Of a stretch of 40,165 nucleotides of DNA, positions 8,214 to 16,293 are shown one piece after another. A program made the position numbers and the translations under genes. This DNA comes from Prevotella sp. DNF00663 (lineage in GTDB: Bacteria; Bacteroidota; Bacteroidia; Bacteroidales; Bacteroidaceae): positions 12,806 through 52,970 of the forward strand of contig NZ_KQ960631.1 in assembly GCF_001553265.1 (NCBI RefSeq). Reading direction: 5' to 3'. How positions within the stretch are numbered: the stretch's first letter is position 1; each line of letters starts with the position of its first letter. The notes below the pieces were generated by a model. It saw only the letters and a program-made list of their open reading frames with translations. It searched no databases and was not told the DNA's origin.

Positions 8214-8657
8214 ATGAAGAAGTGTTTGTCGATATATGCGCTTACCGGTTTGCTGGTAGGTATGCTCACCTCTTGCGAGGTAGAGATTTCGGGCAATGGA
8301 AATTTGGATGGATTTTGGCATCTAGAGTAGGTAGATACATTGTCTACCGGTGGTGTGGCTGACTTGTCCGGGCAATTAATGTTTTGGTCGTTCTAGCATC
8401 ATTTGATGGCTGTGGTAGACCGGAACAATAAGAATCCAGAGATGGTTTTGCGTTTCTTGCACGACTCAAATCGACTCGTGGTATCAGAACCTTATATCTC
8501 TGACCGGGAAACAGGAGATATAAAGGTGACCGATGCCGGCCAACTGGCACCATACGGTATTACGGCTTTGGCCGATACCTTTACTATAGAAAAATTGAAG
8601 AGGAGTACGTTTATACTGAAAAATAAGACGTTGAGGTTGACATTGAAGAAATTTTAG
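8214..8657 (+). pseudogene. Lipoprotein gene with two in-frame amber codons (DUF4847-like)
   Basis: One reading frame runs from ATG 8214 to TAG 8655-8657 (147 codons), interrupted only by TAG at 8328-8330 (codon 39) and TAG at 8394-8396 (codon 61). The N terminus is a good lipoprotein signal (MKKCLSIYALTG...MLTSC, Cys21). Flanking sequence reads DGFWHLE-stop-VDTLSTGG and LMFWSF-stop-HHLM. Both stops lie where the related Bacteroidota lipoproteins I recall have glutamine, so each could be a CAG-to-TAG change. No frameshift or deletion is visible. These proteins usually sit beside Wzi and the sugar transferase and have a lipocalin-like predicted fold. A shorter product from TTG 8403 or ATG 8406 would lack the lipobox. 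Confidence 0.8.
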
Positions 8658-8661
8658 AATG

Positions 8662-9336
8662 CTAAAATTTCTTCCCGATGGCGATATTTAAGAATGTATT
8701 GATTAGAATTTTGATGTCAAGCAGCCACGAACGATGTTCCAAATAGTATAAATCAAGTTCGAGTCGGCGCAACATTTTCTCCATACTGTCTGTATAACCA
8801 TTATATAATGTGGCATACGATGTGACTCCCGGACGAATTTGATAAAGGTAGGTGTAGCGTGGATCGTGTTTGATGATTTGGTTGATATAATACTGTCGTT
8901 CGGGGCGTGGTCCCACAAACGACATGTCACCTCTTAATACATTCCACAATTGTGGAAGCTCATCAAGATGGTGAGTACGCAGGAAACGCCCTGTTCGCGT
9001 CATCCTTTTGTTTTTTTCATGTTGATAGAGTGAAGGCCCACTCTTCTCTGCATCAAGGCGCATAGACCGGAATTTGTAAATATAGAAAGGTTTTTCGAAA
9101 CGTCCGATACGCTCTTGTTTGAAAATCACAGGACCACCGTCGATGCATTTGATGACTATATAGCAAATAAGGAATAAGGGAGAAAAGACAACCATAGAAA
9201 TGGTTGACACACATATATCTATGAAACGCTTAACAATGCGTTCCATGATAGTCATCCCATCTTTGTACGAGTCGTTCAAAATTCTTATATTTCCAATGAT
9301 AGCATTTCCCAATATCATGACGTTTACTGTTTTCAA
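8662..9336 (-). CDS. Undecaprenyl-phosphate sugar transferase, probably 5'-truncated
   Basis: Initiating polyprenyl-phosphate glycosylphosphotransferase (bacterial sugar transferase domain), which loads the first sugar phosphate onto the lipid carrier for capsule or exopolysaccharide. The catalytic domain is complete: a membrane segment after VKRFIDICVS, then GGPVIFKQERIG, YKFRSMR, DELPQLWNVLRGDMSFVG and PRPERQYY, ending in IAIGKKF. The usual N-terminal multi-spanning region (family length about 450-480) is missing. The frame stays open upstream of TTG 9336 (FRDSVVLLK) to a TAA at 9358-9360, beyond which lies the broken SLBB gene, so the 5' end was probably deleted. Possible starts are TTG 9336 or ATG 9318. 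The short natural form is an alternative. Confidence 0.7.
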   Translation of the reverse strand: MKTVNVMILGNAIIGNIRILNDSYKDGMTIMERIVKRFIDICVSTISMVVFSPLFLICYIVIKCIDGGPVIFKQERIGRFEKPFYIYKFRSMRLDAEKSGPSLYQHEKNKRMTRTGRFLRTHHLDELPQLWNVLRGDMSFVGPRPERQYYINQIIKHDPRYTYLYQIRPGVTSYATLYNGYTDSMEKMLRRLELDLYYLEHRSWLLDIKILINTFLNIAIGKKF

Positions 9337-9377
9337 TAAAACGACAGAGTCTCTGAATTATTGCAGGGGAATGGGAA

Positions 9378-10353
9378 AAGTCCTTCGGCACTGGTAATCA
9401 GTGTCCGCACGCTATTGATGCTTCCGCCTAGCTGATAGAGGCCGGGGCGGAATACCGAGCCTTTGATTTCCCAACTCGTTGGTACCCCCGGCCATGTACA
9501 AGGCATGGAATATGGTGGCGAAAGCCGATAGGGTATAGGTGCCCGGTACTTTCACTTCGCCCATCACGTTTATCATGATGGTCTTGGTTTGTCCTACGGT
9601 CAGCTTGACTTTACTGCTACTGTAGCGTGCGCCCAGCGATGAGCGAAGCCGAGCATTGGCTTGAGCTACAGTGAGTCCCGACACTTGTACAGGGCCATAG
9701 CCTTCTATCGTTACCTCGCCTTCGGGCGATACTGTGGCATCAATAGTTTTTTGCGAAGCTCCGTAAATATCGATGATGACAGCGTCGCCCGGCCCTAATC
9801 GATAGTTTTGTGGCGTCGCTATGTTCATGTTTGGTTCAAATGTCAGGTTCTTCTTATTGAATATATCGCGGCCAAACACCTTTGTTTTCTTTTGTTCAGA
9901 TGGCCATTCTTCTTCCCATGTCAGACTATCTTCATTTAATGTATCGACACGTTTGGTACGCATATCAGAAGAAATTTGATCTGATATGCTGTACATCTTG
10001 TCCTCTTTCTCGCCAAGTTCCTCTTCCGGGAAAGTTTTCTTAGTTCTGTCTTGCTTTACTTTTTCCCCGTTATTGGTGCGCATTCTACTTTCAGCCTCGT
10101 TTATTCCTGCTTTCACTTGGGCTTCCATTCCGTTCTTTTTGATGAGTTTTTGATAGCGCTCCCTCACTCGTCTGATTTGCGCAATGTCCACACCGCTCTG
10201 CATAAGCTTCGTAACAATCTGTGCTTGCGACTTACCTGCTTGGTATTCACGTGCTGCAATACGCATCACTTGTTCATCGCTCATGGAACTTTGGGCTTGT
10301 ATGCTCAGCGGCAATATCAAGCTGAATAGAGTGTATATCAGTATTCTTTTCAT
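9378..10353 (-). pseudogene. Truncated polysaccharide export protein (Wza-like, SLBB)
   Basis: Remnant of an outer-membrane polysaccharide exporter. From ATG 10353 it encodes a signal peptide (MKRILIYTLFSLILPLSIQA), a charged linker, the export domain (NYRLGPGDAVIIDIYGASQK) and one SLBB unit (GEVKVPGTYTLSAFATIFHA). After GGTNELG the frame breaks near 9466 and ends in unrelated residues. In the next frame the DNA continues IKGSVFRPGLYQLGGSINS and VRTLITSAEGL, which looks like a later SLBB unit, so an internal piece was deleted out of frame. Homology stops near 9378. Bacteroidota homologues are about 800 residues, and here about 300 remain. The product is presumably inactive. Upstream is a long structured leader. 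Confidence 0.8.
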
Positions 10354-10531
10354 AGCTGAAGAAATGTTTCGGACAGTGTATAGCTTTCCCTTGGCCAAGC
10401 TCTACCCCGCCGAGGTAAAACAGCAGTGCGAAATGCAATCCGCACCTGCGGACGGGGCAAGACACCGCCGTGTAAACGCAATAAGGACGTTCAAGGGCTT
10501 AGTTGCGGATTTGAGGACCATTAAATTGTTG
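10354..10531 (-). promoter_or_regulatory. Long leader of the exporter gene with competing hairpins
   Basis: From the -7 box (10532-10539) to ATG 10353 there are about 175 nt, much longer than other leaders here and GC-richer. GTGCG (10426-10430) can pair with CGCAC (10441-10445), while TCCGC (10439-10443) can pair with GCGGA (10448-10452). The pairings share bases and exclude each other. Leaders of this kind control capsule operons by antitermination in Bacteroides. No such role is shown here. Confidence 0.4.
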
Positions 10532-10539
10532 CAAAGTTA
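10532..10539 (-). promoter_or_regulatory. -7 box of the exporter gene
   Basis: TAACTTTG on the minus strand, an exact match to TAnnTTTG. A good -33 element was not found. The 120 bp between here and the protease gene show nothing else recognisable. Confidence 0.5.
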
Positions 10540-10666
10540 GTGAAAAATATTTTGTTCTTTATAGGGGTGACAGAGAAAAGCTGGATTGGCGTTTGGCATT
10601 GATGGGATGCAACCTCGTTGAGTTTGAACAGAATTGACTGGTACTGAAGCAGCATTTTCAATGCTT

Positions 10667-13286
10667 TTACCTTAGCTTCTTCGTCAAGGTGCTGCCATGA
10701 AGAGTTTTCACCCGCACTACAACCACTTGCGTGGCAGGTATGTGCAACCTCACCGTATGTTGTCCGTGGGCATCGGAGGCGGCAATCAGGGCTCCGTTAA
10801 GTGCGAACACCTGCACATGCGCCAAGTCCTCACCCTGCACGTCAATCCAGTTACCACCTCTCACCATGCGTAGCGAGCTTTGTGTTGCGTCTATATGAGT
10901 AGTTTCGTCAGGATAAACGCTGTGAACACTGTTGATGAACGATAGTTCAAAGGGTGCACAATTCTCGTTCCACAAATCACACTCCCCACCGTCTACCATG
11001 CCCATCAACGCCAATCGGTATATACGGTTGTTGATGACGCATAAGTTATCTTTGTTCTTCAACCATCCTGTAACAAATGTTTCATCATCCCCTCCACCTA
11101 ACAAGTTGTATTGCTTTTGAGCATCGCTGCCCAAAGATATGCGTTGCTGAGTTTGCGTATCAATCAGGCAAAGCGTCAATTTGCCGTTGTAGGTAGCTTG
11201 TGGTGCGAGCTTCATGACCACTCCAATCTTGAGCAATGGATTGCCACTGAGGTCTACGTTCGTGGGCGATATGGTAGAACCGCTGTTGTCTTGCACCATG
11301 CCTAAGAGTTGTACGAAAAGCTTGTCGCTTGGCTTAGCGGCCTCCACCTGCAACGTAGACGGCTCGTTGCCATGTACCATGCCCACCGTGGCAATGTTTT
11401 CGGCATCATATTGCTTGATTACCTCCACCATCAATTTGTATTTCTTGGGTTGCAGGTTATCGGGCAAGCTCATGTCCACCCTCACCTCGGTCTCGGCAAA
11501 CATCTCAAAGTCCACCACACCTGCTGTTTGTCCATTGGCAACCGTATGGCCATTATCGTCCACGAGCGACACCCTCACCGTGCCATCGAACGGTGTACCC
11601 GTGAGTTTGCGTATCGTCAGGCACAGCGTAGCCTTGTTGCCGGCAGTACACGGTTTGAGCGTATAGGGATGTGAAGCCAGCGCAAAAGGAGCCTTGCCAT
11701 CGGGTTTCTCGAATATACACACATTGTTGCCCTGCACCTGAAAGGCTATGCGTGGTGCCGTTTTCATCTTGCACCATACTCCATAGGTGGCATTATTTTT
11801 AATACTGGCGCATACAGCCTGCAAATAATAACGTCCATCGGCAAGGTCTTCAAGATTCATCGTAAACGTGCAAGCATCATCAATCAGCTGTCCCGATTGC
11901 AGCACGCCACCGTTATACTTGCCGCGCTCTGCGGTGTATCCGCCTTTGTCGTGCCATTCCGATGGCACTACTTTTACTTGTTCGCCCTGCTCGTTGTACA
12001 CTCCCAAGCCAATATCACCGGCAAACGTTCCGTCGGCTTGATTCTTGAAGTGGTGATAGCTCACCGTCACTGGTTGCTGTTTGTTGGTGGGCATGTTGCC
12101 AACTACGGTCATGTCGCCCTCCGAGTTGAAACATAAGTTGGGGGCATCGTCAGCAAGTTCGGCATCAATGGGTGCGCTTCCCTGTTTGTTAGGATGCACC
12201 AAGACAATCTGCACCTGCTTGTTGAAGGAGAGTGGCTTTCCTCCAAACTCCTGTCCTGTGGTAGCAAGGTTCAGTGCTGTGACGGAGAAGTAGCCATCGC
12301 CACCGCCTCCCCAACCAAAGTTCATGTGGAAACAGGTTGTCCTTATCCACACCGTCTACCACCCATGCGTGCCCGCTACCGCCCGACTTCACACTACCGC
12401 TGATGTACACAGGGAAGCCGTTTTCTATCTCCTTGCGCAATATCTGGGTGAAAGCAGCTGCACCCTCATCTGACTTGTTGAGCATGGAGGTGGAATAATT
12501 GAAATACGTTTTCAGTGCCTTGGCAGCCATGAAGGTTTGTGCACCGCTGGATGTGGGGGTATACTGCATGTTCACCGACACGCCCACATCACGCATGAGC
12601 AGCGCCACGGCGTCGCAAGCCTCCGCATTGTCAAGTGCCATACGTGTGTTGTATTTGGGCAACATCTTGCCCCATTGGTATACCGACTCACTGAAATCCA
12701 CGCTCATCGTGCGGTTGTCAGAGCGTACTACATACGAGTAGCTACCCTTTCCCCGCTCAGGCCAGCGGTGATAATACATGATTTGTGCCACCGCCGTAGC
12801 CACACATCCCGTGAAGTTGTACCCCGTACGACGACTGTAAGGGTCGTCTTGATTCCATGCCGATTTGAGCAACGGAGCTACCTCCTTTCGGTAAGGGGGT
12901 GTAGTGGGAACGGTAGCTCTTGTGCTGGGTTGTCTTTGTATTTGGTGAAAGGCGTCACGATAGGCACTCAGCAGGAATTTAAGTTCCTCACTTGCACGCA
13001 ACGTGTCGAGCGTTCCTGTGTGCGAGTAACCCAACACTTGTCCCATGTCATCATCGCCTGCCACTACTACGAAACCTCGTCCGTGACGGTCGTTATAAAT
13101 ATAATAAGGTGGTGTACGATGCAAAGCCCTCGTTGCAGGACGTTCCGAAAGGTTCACATTGACATATTTGCGGGCAATGCTTATCGACTTGTCCACTGTT
13201 ACTATCTTGCCCAAGGTGGGAATGCTCACCGTCGTGGCAAGCACAATGCCCCATAAGGTGGGGCTTAACCATCTTTTAATTTTCAT
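10667..13286 (-). pseudogene. C10 family cysteine protease (interpain/streptopain-like), frameshifted
   Basis: Secreted papain-fold protease gene broken by one extra base. Frame 1 (from 13286) encodes a signal peptide, a propeptide (YYIYNDRHGRGFVVVAGDDD) and the catalytic region with Cys161 in GCVATAVAQIMYYH and His306 in SGHAWVVDG, reading DKDNLF and then nonsense. Frame 2 resumes exactly there with FHMNFGWGGGGDGYF, the expected Asn/Trp catalytic segment, and runs to 10667. The lesion is one extra T in the triplet at 12330-12332. Total length, 873 codons plus one base, agrees. The tail (VFALNGALI...VVRVKTLHGSTLTKKLR) resembles a type IX secretion C-terminal domain. The gene starts 4 bp after the urea transporter stop. 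It could be a true mutation or a sequencing error. Confidence 0.85.
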
Positions 13287-13290
13287 TTTT

Positions 13291-14157
13291 TTAGTCTTGT
13301 TTGGTTTGGACTACGAAAGTATGATACAAAGCCACTAACCACACCGACAACACAAAAGGTGCGGTGAGCGTGACAAACCCCATGTGCAAACCTGCATACT
13401 GCATCAGCAACGAGAGTAGCAAGGCTATCAATGCTTTGACGTGAGTACACGAGCCAACGCCAAGAATGTTGGTAACTGCCAAAACCGCAAGTATGGCATT
13501 GTAGCCATACATACCGCTGTTCACCGAGGTGGTACTGACAAACGGCACGCTCACCACGGCGAGACACAGTCCGCAGGCGACAAGCGACTCCACGCCCATC
13601 TTCCGTGAATTGACACAAATGGCAAGAAGAAACAACAAACCTGTGAGCAGGTTGTTGCCTTGAAGCATGATTTGTCCAAAGCTCAGTGAGGCGGCTCTAA
13701 TCAGCGAGAAACTTTCCGCAGTACCAGCAGCTGTCGTTGCTGGCAGCTGTAGCTGTGGAAAAACGTGACTCAACAGCAGCATTGCCCAGGTGATGAGTAT
13801 GAAGGGTGCGGTGAGCGTAGGTACAAACCGTTGCCGCTCGAACAGTCGCGTCACCAGCGCAGACAGCACACATGCCACTACCATGAGCAAAACAGAGGCG
13901 GCATGAATGGGCATGAAACAGGGTACAGCAATACCTACCAGCGCAGCGTTGAAGCCATACAAGCCGTTCTGAATATTTTTAGCGTCATATCGAAGGGCAA
14001 CAGCTGTACATGTGCCGATGGCACTACCAGCCAAAACAAATATGCACATGAGGAGGGAGTTGCAACCAATACCTGCAAGCATAAGTGCGCCCGACAGCGC
14101 ATTGCCTTGAAACATGACTTGTCCCACACCACGGAATATACTTTTCATCATCTGCAT
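13291..14157 (-). CDS. Urea transporter
   Basis: Integral membrane channel-like transporter for urea (UT family). The 288-residue hydrophobic protein has the two homologous halves of the family: half one with FQGNALSGALMLAGI and QNGLYGFNAALVGIAVPCF, half two with LQGNNLLTGLLFLLAI and NSGMYGYNAILAVLAVTN. The repeated L-Y-G-[FY]-N-A motif lines the urea path. Possible starts are ATG 14157 or 14148. No urease genes are in the window, so urea may be handled elsewhere. The start is 4 bp ahead of the C10 protease gene in one transcript, an unexpected pairing. The promoter region has a direct repeat. Confidence 0.92.
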   Translation of the reverse strand: MQMMKSIFRGVGQVMFQGNALSGALMLAGIGCNSLLMCIFVLAGSAIGTCTAVALRYDAKNIQNGLYGFNAALVGIAVPCFMPIHAASVLLMVVACVLSALVTRLFERQRFVPTLTAPFILITWAMLLLSHVFPQLQLPATTAAGTAESFSLIRAASLSFGQIMLQGNNLLTGLLFLLAICVNSRKMGVESLVACGLCLAVVSVPFVSTTSVNSGMYGYNAILAVLAVTNILGVGSCTHVKALIALLLSLLMQYAGLHMGFVTLTAPFVLSVWLVALYHTFVVQTKQD

Positions 14158-14198
14158 TGAGTTGTCACTTAAGAAGTGTTTTTGTTCGTTTCAGCGCA

Positions 14199-14234
14199 CA
14201 AAATTACGTAAAAGTTACAATATATACGTAAAAG
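14199..14234 (-). promoter_or_regulatory. Urea transporter promoter with 20-bp-spaced direct repeat
   Basis: The minus-strand -7 box TAATTTTG occupies 14199-14206. The direct repeat ACGTAAAAG occurs at 14206-14214 and 14226-14234, starts exactly 20 bp apart (two helical turns), spanning the region upstream of the box. The first copy contains the palindrome TTACGTAA. This is a plausible regulator site. Confidence 0.5.
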
Positions 14235-14302
14235 AGAACTAAAAAACGGGAATATAATCCTTAACGACTCTCCTTATTCACGAAATAAGAGTAAAAGTGT
14301 AC

Positions 14303-14365
14303 ATTATCATCTGTAATCGACCCTCGGTCTAAGGTGTAGATCGAGGGTCGATTACAGATGATAAT
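14303..14365. repeat. 63-nt near-perfect hairpin at the edge of a gene remnant
   Basis: The arms 14303-14326 and 14342-14365 are perfect reverse complements (24 bp). Five more pairs extend inward (one G-T), leaving a 5-nt loop AGGTG. Neither strand has a T-run after the stem, so it is not an intrinsic terminator. Its right end is 5 bp from the first surviving codon of the alanine dehydrogenase remnant. Confidence 0.85.
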
Positions 14366-14370
14366 ATGGA

Positions 14371-14808
14371 GTCAAAGAACCTATTGAGCCGGAATATCCG
14401 CTCATCAAGCGCAACCAGTTGGTGTTCACTTATTTCCATTTTGCATGCGATAGGCCATTGACCGATGCCATGTTGCAGCCGGGAACGGTGCTCGTAGATG
14501 TGGCAATAGACCAAGGGGGATGCTTTGAGACGTCGCGTCCGACAAGCCATACCAATCCCGTGTATACGGTTGATGGCATTGTGCACTATGCAGTGGCTAA
14601 TATTCCGGGTGCTGTGCCCCACACTTCTACTACGGCATTGACCAATGCCACGTTACGTTATGCACTGGCTTTGGCCGATAAAGGATGGCAACAGGCATGT
14701 CGAGATGATGAGGCTTTGTATCGTGGGCTGAACATCGTGAATGGCAAGGTCGTGTTTAAGGCGGTGGCCGATGCCTTTGGTTTGCCTTATGAACCGTTGA
14801 AGTTGTAG
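14371..14808 (+). pseudogene. Alanine dehydrogenase remnant
   Basis: Remains of an NAD-dependent alanine dehydrogenase (alanine to pyruvate plus ammonium). The frame opens inside the protein with VKEPIEPEYPLIKRNQLVF and TYFHFACDRPLTDAM, corresponding to about residues 73-107 of a roughly 370-residue enzyme. It then jumps directly to QPGTVLVDVAIDQGGCFETS, then HTNPVYTVDGIVHYAVANIPGA and ALTNATLRYALALADKGW, the C-terminal catalytic part. The NAD-binding Rossmann region (about 160-170 residues) is missing, with the junction near 14463-14475. An in-frame TAA (14362-14364) precedes it and there is no valid start. The two deletions make a functional product very unlikely. Confidence 0.88.
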
Positions 14809-14885
14809 TGGGATTGAATCGTTAATGAAGCGAAGATAATATATTATGGTAGAGCCGGAGTGTACTCTGTTTTGAGGTAAAAAAT

Positions 14886-14909
14886 AACCACGAACTCATG
14901 TTCGTGGTT
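14886..14909 (-). terminator. Terminator after the TPR gene
   Basis: Perfect 10-bp stem (14886-14895 with 14900-14909), TCAT loop, followed on the minus strand by ATTTTTTACC. It lies 39 bp beyond the TPR protein stop. Confidence 0.85.
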
Positions 14910-14947
14910 AAAAATATTAGAGAAATCAATAACGAAAGTGCTTTATA

Positions 14948-16150
14948 TTAATTCGTCAATGGTGTCGTCCCGTTCTTTTGCTCGTCTTTTGCCAGTTGGG
15001 CGTAGTTCTTCTCTAATTGCTTATTGAATTCTTCGGGACTTTTTTGATATAGGTTTAGATACTTGTCCATCTCCTTGACTGGTTTCTTGAGAATTTTCTT
15101 GTTGGCACTATAGTGATTGAGGGCTGCGATGATGGCATATTTATATAGGTCGAGCGAGAATTCTTTGGTGCCGTTTTTGATGGCATACTCGGCACATCCT
15201 GCGGAATAACTGGTAAAGAATGGAATTGCATTTTCTTTGTTGAACATCTTAGCTTCAGCCTCTCCTAGTTTGATAGTAACGAGGTCGGTGGTGATGGTCC
15301 AGTTCATAATATACTGCGAGGCATCGCCCATTTGCTCGGCCGAGAGGAGATGATGTAGGTAATAATCGCAATATCTGAGCATGTCGTTCTTATGCTTTGT
15401 ACATGCTTCCACGGTTTTAAATTCCATCATCGGAGGTAGATCTGCCTTGCCGGCTTTGGTCTCTTCGGTGAGCGTCTTGATGCGGTCGGCCAGTTTGTTG
15501 GCCTTGTCCATCTCATCGTTCATCTTGTAATATTTCTCTAGATAGGATACCTCGTCGAGATATTGCTGGGAATGTTCGCCGTAGAGTTGCTTTAATATGC
15601 CCAAAGCACGCAATTCGTACTTCACGGCATCGGCATGCAAACCCTCGAAAGAAGAGTTTTCGGCCACGTGCATGAGTATCACTGCCATGTCGTGATTGTT
15701 TTCTAGCTTGGTCTCATATATCTTTAATGCTTTCTTGGAATTATCCAATGCTGCTTTCGTATCTTTGGCCGTGCCTTGATACAGAGCCAGATTGTCGAGT
15801 AGAAAGGCGTATTGTGCGTCCTCATTGCTGACGTATTGGCCATATATGTCGGCTGCTTCTTGGGCAGTAGCTATGGCCTTTTCCAGTTGGTTGAGACGAT
15901 ACTGGCATTTGCCAAGTTGTACTAGAGACATGGCGTATGTCTTACTATGTGCATTGTTTGCTTCTTTAAAAAGGTTCAGAATCTTCTGCATGACCTCGCC
16001 TGCTTGCTTGAATTTCTCTTGTTTGAAGAGTTGGATGTACTCTGGAGCCAATTTGTCGGCAGCCTTAATCTTGGTAGAATCGACAGTATTTTGTGCATTG
16101 ATGGCCAATGCGCAGAATACCATCAGATTAATAAGGAATAATTTTCTCAT
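14948..16150 (-). CDS. Exported tetratricopeptide-repeat protein
   Basis: A 400-residue product with a signal peptide (MRKLFLINLMVFCALAINAQ, cut after NAQ) followed by several TPR-like helix pairs. Recognisable repeats include AMSLVQLGKCQYRLNQLEKA, AFLLDNLALYQGTAKDTKAA and AVILMHVAENSSFEGLHADA. The C-terminal third (from KTVEACTKHKNDMLRYCDYY) is helical and not recognised. TPRs act as protein-binding scaffolds, here in the periplasm or at the cell surface. Transcribed alone, with a promoter box 30 bp upstream and a terminator downstream. Intact, unlike its neighbours on both sides. No specific partner can be named. Confidence 0.75.
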   Translation of the reverse strand: MRKLFLINLMVFCALAINAQNTVDSTKIKAADKLAPEYIQLFKQEKFKQAGEVMQKILNLFKEANNAHSKTYAMSLVQLGKCQYRLNQLEKAIATAQEAADIYGQYVSNEDAQYAFLLDNLALYQGTAKDTKAALDNSKKALKIYETKLENNHDMAVILMHVAENSSFEGLHADAVKYELRALGILKQLYGEHSQQYLDEVSYLEKYYKMNDEMDKANKLADRIKTLTEETKAGKADLPPMMEFKTVEACTKHKNDMLRYCDYYLHHLLSAEQMGDASQYIMNWTITTDLVTIKLGEAEAKMFNKENAIPFFTSYSAGCAEYAIKNGTKEFSLDLYKYAIIAALNHYSANKKILKKPVKEMDKYLNLYQKSPEEFNKQLEKNYAQLAKDEQKNGTTPLTN

Positions 16151-16179
16151 GATGATTTGGATTTGATAGATTTCAAATC

Positions 16180-16187
16180 CAAAGATA
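16180..16187 (-). promoter_or_regulatory. -7 box of the TPR gene
   Basis: TATCTTTG on the minus strand, 29 bp upstream of ATG 16150. Confidence 0.6.
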
Positions 16188-16207
16188 AATAAAAAGTATA
16201 TATAAAA

Positions 16208-16243
16208 AAAATATTCCCTGAAAAAGTTTTCAGGGAATATTTT
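16208..16243 (-). terminator. Terminator after the BspA-like gene
   Basis: A 17-bp perfect inverted repeat (16208-16224 with 16227-16243). On the minus strand it is followed by a T-rich stretch, and it lies between the minus-strand BspA-like and TPR genes. T-residues on the plus side too make it potentially bidirectional. Confidence 0.8.
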
Positions 16244-16293
16244 GATTCACTATCTGTAGATTCTCTAAAGGGATAGAGATACCAGAATATGTA

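Noticed and set aside
8403..8657. Separate 84-residue gene
   Set aside because: It is the in-frame 3' part of the amber-interrupted lipoprotein starting at 8214, with no promoter or lipobox of its own.
8214..8657. General reassignment of TAG to glutamine in this genome
   Set aside because: Several intact genes here end in TAG at the expected length (for example 24706, 25504, 30500, 33384), so TAG acts as a stop.
10274..10465. 63-codon frame in the exporter leader
   Set aside because: It overlaps the start of the exporter gene and its sequence is not protein-like; better explained as a structured leader.
12343..12351. Perfect DnaA box TTATCCACA
   Set aside because: It lies inside protease coding sequence in conserved codons, isolated, so it is a chance match. 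It also limits how much weight the match before holA can bear.
14303..14365. Intrinsic terminator
   Set aside because: No T-run on either strand, and no upstream gene ends there.
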